Shown here: piece by piece, positions 60,869 to 64,000 of the stretch
Layout: every line of letters starts with the position of its first letter
How positions within the stretch are numbered: the first letter of the stretch is position 1
NCBI RefSeq assembly: GCF_019097595.1
Contig: NC_080712.1
Location: 21,138,646-21,202,645, forward strand
DNA: 64,000 bases
DNA from: Hemibagrus wyckioides
Lineage: Eukaryota; Chordata; Actinopteri; Siluriformes; Bagridae
Direction of reading: 5' to 3'
Notes under the pieces: generated by a model
What the model was told of the DNA's origin: nothing
Seen by the model: only the letters and a program-made list of their open reading frames with translations
The model's database searches: none
Program-made: the position numbers and the translations under genes

Positions 60869-61038
60869 ATGGTGGTCTGCTTTCTTATTCACACCGTGTG
60901 TCCGGTGAGCGCGCTCTCTGTCGGTGAGAGCCGGATACTCTACTCTCGCCTGTTCGGGCCAGAGGAGGTCACACTGCTCCACAGAACCGCCGAGCAGCAG
61001 AGACTGGCCCAAAAGGAGACTCTAGGGCTCGTAGCCAG
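60869..61038 (+). CDS. ap5s1: ap5s1, AP-5 complex sigma subunit, first coding exon (partial gene)
   Basis: Encodes 56 codons plus 2 nt, beginning MVVCFLIHTV, continuing GESRILYSRLFGPEE, and ending AQKETLGLVA before the donor AG|gtaata. This matches the start of AP5S1, which in human begins MVHAFLIHTL, has a RVLYSCVFG block and a KEQILAVARQVES stretch. An acceptor (ccttttctag) at 60856 lies 12 nt before the ATG, so a non-coding first exon is likely upstream. AP5S1 is the small sigma subunit of adaptor complex AP-5, acting on late endosomes/lysosomes with SPG11 and SPG15. In human the gene also lies next to CDC25B. No frame between 61040 and 64000 resembles the remaining two thirds of the protein, so the next coding exon is probably outside the window. 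Confidence 0.85.
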
Positions 61039-61229
61039 GTAATATTCACTCGCCCACATGGAGCAAACATCACTCTCTCGCACTCTGTGCTGTTGGCAGT
61101 GGCATCACATGCTGTGTTTAGGTGTAACCTCATTCACTTCCCCGTGTTATGTATATTCAGAGGAAGCTTCATAACCATAATCATTCAGAATTAAGAGTAT
61201 GCTCATGTCACCTGCCCCTTTTCACCCTC

Positions 61230-61525
61230 ACCACAAAACCCGGGTGAGATATGTTGGGGTTTGATTCCCATCTCTGCACTGCATACCTGGCGTTTGCATG
61301 TTATCCCTTTTTCCCGGGGGGTTTCCTCCATGTACTTTGATTTCCTCCTCAAGTCTATAGACATTTGTTGTAGGCTGACTGGCATCTCTAAATTGTCCTT
61401 GGTGTGAGAATGGGTGTGTGATTGTGTGAGGTTTACACCCCATCCAGGGTGTCCCCTGGGATAGGCTCCAGGCTCCAGTCTGTGTGGGACAAACGGCACA
61501 GAAATGGATAGATGGATGGATAGTT
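61230..61525 (+). mobile_element. tRNA-derived SINE, forward orientation, 5' truncated
   Basis: Has gggtttgattcccatctctg (box B-like), gtttgcatgttatccctttt, ctggcatctctaaattgtcc and an atggatagatggatggata tail. Same super-family as the copies at 34000 and 41146. Confidence 0.75.
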
Positions 61526-63129
61526 TTTTTTGTAGGGCAACATGGAGCCGGTTGTCACCAGGGGTTGCTGGCATAAATGGGAGATAAGTGCCCTTGTCTT
61601 TCAACAGTAAAAGGAGATAAGTATCAGGTTTTATTTTTGGCATTGACACCAGATTATTAGCCATCAACAAATGTAGGGGTTAATTATTTGGATTTTGCAA
61701 CAGCACCTACAATGATTGCAAGAAAAATACACACAAGTATCATGACTGGGGTGATTCCACATCATCACATTTTTGTGTGCAGGGGTTGACATTTTTCAGC
61801 CCTTGTTGCTTGCACATTAAATTAAAATTGAATTTGAATTCGAGTTCACACCCGTAACTCGTCAGCATTGATTTAAAAGGTTGTCGAGAAATATAGTGAC
61901 AAGTGTACTGAAAACAAATGTGCTGGATTATATATATTACAACATCCTTTTCTCAAAATGAATTTGGAGGAGAAACAACAAGTAGATGGACTAATCACAC
62001 ATTGTCTCACAAATTGCACAATTGCATAACCTTGCCGTGTCTACTTTGTCACACTTAGAAATTCTGAATCTATGAGCACCACTATGGTCTGGGGAATCCC
62101 TCAGGGTTTAGATCTTGGGCCTGTTTAATCTCTGTATGCTCCCATAAGGCCAAATTTTAAAAGGCAACAAAATTACTAGCTAACAGATGATACACAGATC
62201 TATGGGGGATTTGCAAAGTATTCAGATCCTAACCTTAACCCCTGCAGTATTTTCCACGCTTTAGTGCATTATAGATTTAATTAAAAACTTTTTTTGACCC
62301 TTAATGAAAGTGAAAATAAGAATGTTGCAGTTTTCCTAAATTATCTACATTATTCATATATTAAACCTTTGATTTTGATAGATTTTATAAGTTGCTTCAG
62401 TTAATTACTTTGATAGCCACCCTGATGCTAGAGAAGAAAATGTTAATCACAATCGTTTGTATGGCCATGGTGAGTAATACTGTATCTTGTATTTTGGAAA
62501 GCTGCACTGCACAATGGAACAGCTGTGCTCTGTTATCACAGCAGTTGCTTCAGAAGTCTGTGCATCCCTGTCTATATATCACTGTACCACAATAGCTCCC
62601 TGGGTTGCACTAACAATTAAAGGTCTCCAGTCAAGAGTTATTAATCAAGCACTTGGGAAGAACTTGTTTACAATTTGTTTGGACAAGAATTCTGTCCAGG
62701 TAACAATGCTGAAAACATGATTATGGTTGGTATTAGTTAACTGCCTTTACACCCTACATTTTGCCTTGTGGATTTGCTAAACGTAGCACCTCAAAAGAAC
62801 AATCAAGTAAACAGCACTGAACAAATGTGGTAATTAGGGGTATGCTGTATGCACTTTGTGAGAGAAGCATCAGCTATTTTGGCCTTATTTGGAATAGTTT
62901 ATACAATGTCCTCAAGCAATTTGAGCAGCAATAGTGGTGAAGCTACAGTCAGTGGATTTGCTAAGGGCCGAAAATTATAATATTCTGTTGGAGACTGATA
63001 CCAGTAGCACAGAAAAGTCATTTAGAAGTAATTTTAATTATCATATTTTTATAGAATCTCACATTACTAAATTATTATTTATCTTAACTGATTTGCTTTT
63101 AAATCCGACTGATTTGCTTTCATAGCAGC

Positions 63130-63465
63130 ATGATGTGGGTAGTGTTGCCTCATTATAGTTTCAGGGTCCTGTGTTTGATCCTGAGATCGTACTCTAGTCT
63201 GTATTAGTTTGTTCTCTTCATGTTTGTCAGGGTTTCCTGTGGGTTCTTTGGTTTCCTCCTTCTGTCCAAAACCATGTATGTAGCTGGATTGACTGCATCA
63301 GATTGGCCCTTAGTGTTAATGAAAGGGTGTGTGTGTGAATGGTGCCTTGCGATGGACGACCCATATCCTACCTTGTGCCCAGTTTCGCTGAGATTGGCTC
63401 CAGTTTCACTGTGACCCAGAGCAGGATGACACCATTACCGAAGATGAATAAATGGATGAAAGATT
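63130..63465 (+). mobile_element. Diverged SINE of the same type
   Basis: Reads gtgtttgatcctgagatcg, gggtttcctgtgggttcttt, gattggcccttagtgttaat, ccttgcgatggac and ends tgaataaatggatgaa, the order seen in the other SINE copies. Confidence 0.65.
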
Positions 63466-64000
63466 TGTTGTCAGCCCATACTCCTGCTAGTTAGTGCAAG
63501 CTCATTAAAACCACCTAATTGTGGCACAGTAGCAATCAAGCACAGACACTTTTGCTCACTGATGGATAAGGAAGGAAGAGGTACAGCTTAATATCACTGG
63601 TTAATCTTTCCTGGATATTAATCTTTCTTGCCTTTGTGTGCATGGTGACAATTAGAAAATAGAAACATTTAGAGATGTACAAGTAAACAAGGTTTTTTGC
63701 CCCCTCAATGATTGATACTGAGAGATTAAAATAAAGGGATGTTTTGATTTCAAAGTAATTCTTAGAGTACATTTTTCTTGGAACTTTTTCTTTGGAAATC
63801 TGTAGTTAACATTTTCAGAATCACCCTCATTAAGTGTTTGAAACCATGCTGAAAGAGGATTAAAGGGCCATTCATTTGGCTGAGGGCCGAGTGCACAACT
63901 ATTGATTGACTTCAGTAGCTGATCTTGCCCAGAAGGCTTTTTATTAGGCTTTTTCATTTTTTAATTTCATTTGAAATCAAATCATGTTTAAAAATGTAAG

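Larger units (their letters stand above)
61039..64000 (+). other. ap5s1: ap5s1 intron (continues beyond window)
   Basis: Begins with the donor gtaata. Contains two SINE copies and otherwise AT-rich sequence. No further ap5s1 coding exon was found, so the intron is at least 2.9 kb. Confidence 0.5.

Noticed and set aside
61203..61670. 155-codon minus-strand open frame
   Set aside because: Lies over a SINE; the peptide is the reverse translation of the SINE body.

Overview
This window is nuclear DNA from a teleost fish. Vertebrate multi-exon genes with GT-AG introns sit in a low-GC background full of AT, CA, GATA and trinucleotide microsatellites, Tc1/mariner relics, hAT MITEs, tRNA-derived SINEs and LINE tails typical of ray-finned fish. 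Some dispersed repeats (for example the one at 32500 with 'caaagcagctttacag') are the kind I associate with otophysans such as catfishes, but the exact lineage is an inference. All coordinates and splice joins below were read by eye from the sequence.

Four protein-coding genes can be supported. (1) emx1, minus strand, 5554-9520: three exons, complete EMX homeodomain protein. (2) noto (the zebrafish floating head orthologue), minus strand, 21443-22408: three exons, complete Not-family homeodomain protein with a good TATA box. emx1 and noto lie in the same orientation about 12 kb apart and have the same exon layout and intron phases. (3) cdc25b, plus strand, 51899-56521: fifteen exons whose joins all keep frame, giving a 567-residue M-phase inducer phosphatase with catalytic Cys474. 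Its promoter carries five inverted CCAAT boxes, an E2F-like palindrome, a CACGTG box and a CHR-like element. (4) ap5s1, plus strand, first coding exon only (60869-61038); the rest lies beyond the window.

The rest is non-coding. 10-29 kb, around emx1 and noto, is mostly unique sequence and has several blocks that look like conserved developmental regulatory DNA, plus one splice-bounded open segment at 18789-18936. 28-45 kb is a repeat graveyard: mariner relics, LINE 3' ends, palindromic Tc1 derivatives, SINEs, two hAT MITEs with visible target duplications, and a 3.7-kb inverted repeat whose arms are Ty3/gypsy remnants and whose loop holds an inverted pair of NAT8-like acetyltransferase sequences, one with a 174-codon open frame. 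45-51 kb and 57-64 kb are AT-rich spacer with scattered repeats.

I found no CRISPR, rRNA or tRNA gene, and nothing I would call a new molecular system. The most unusual structures are the foldback Tc1 family, the nested inverted duplication around the NAT8-like sequence, and the uORF-rich leader of cdc25b.
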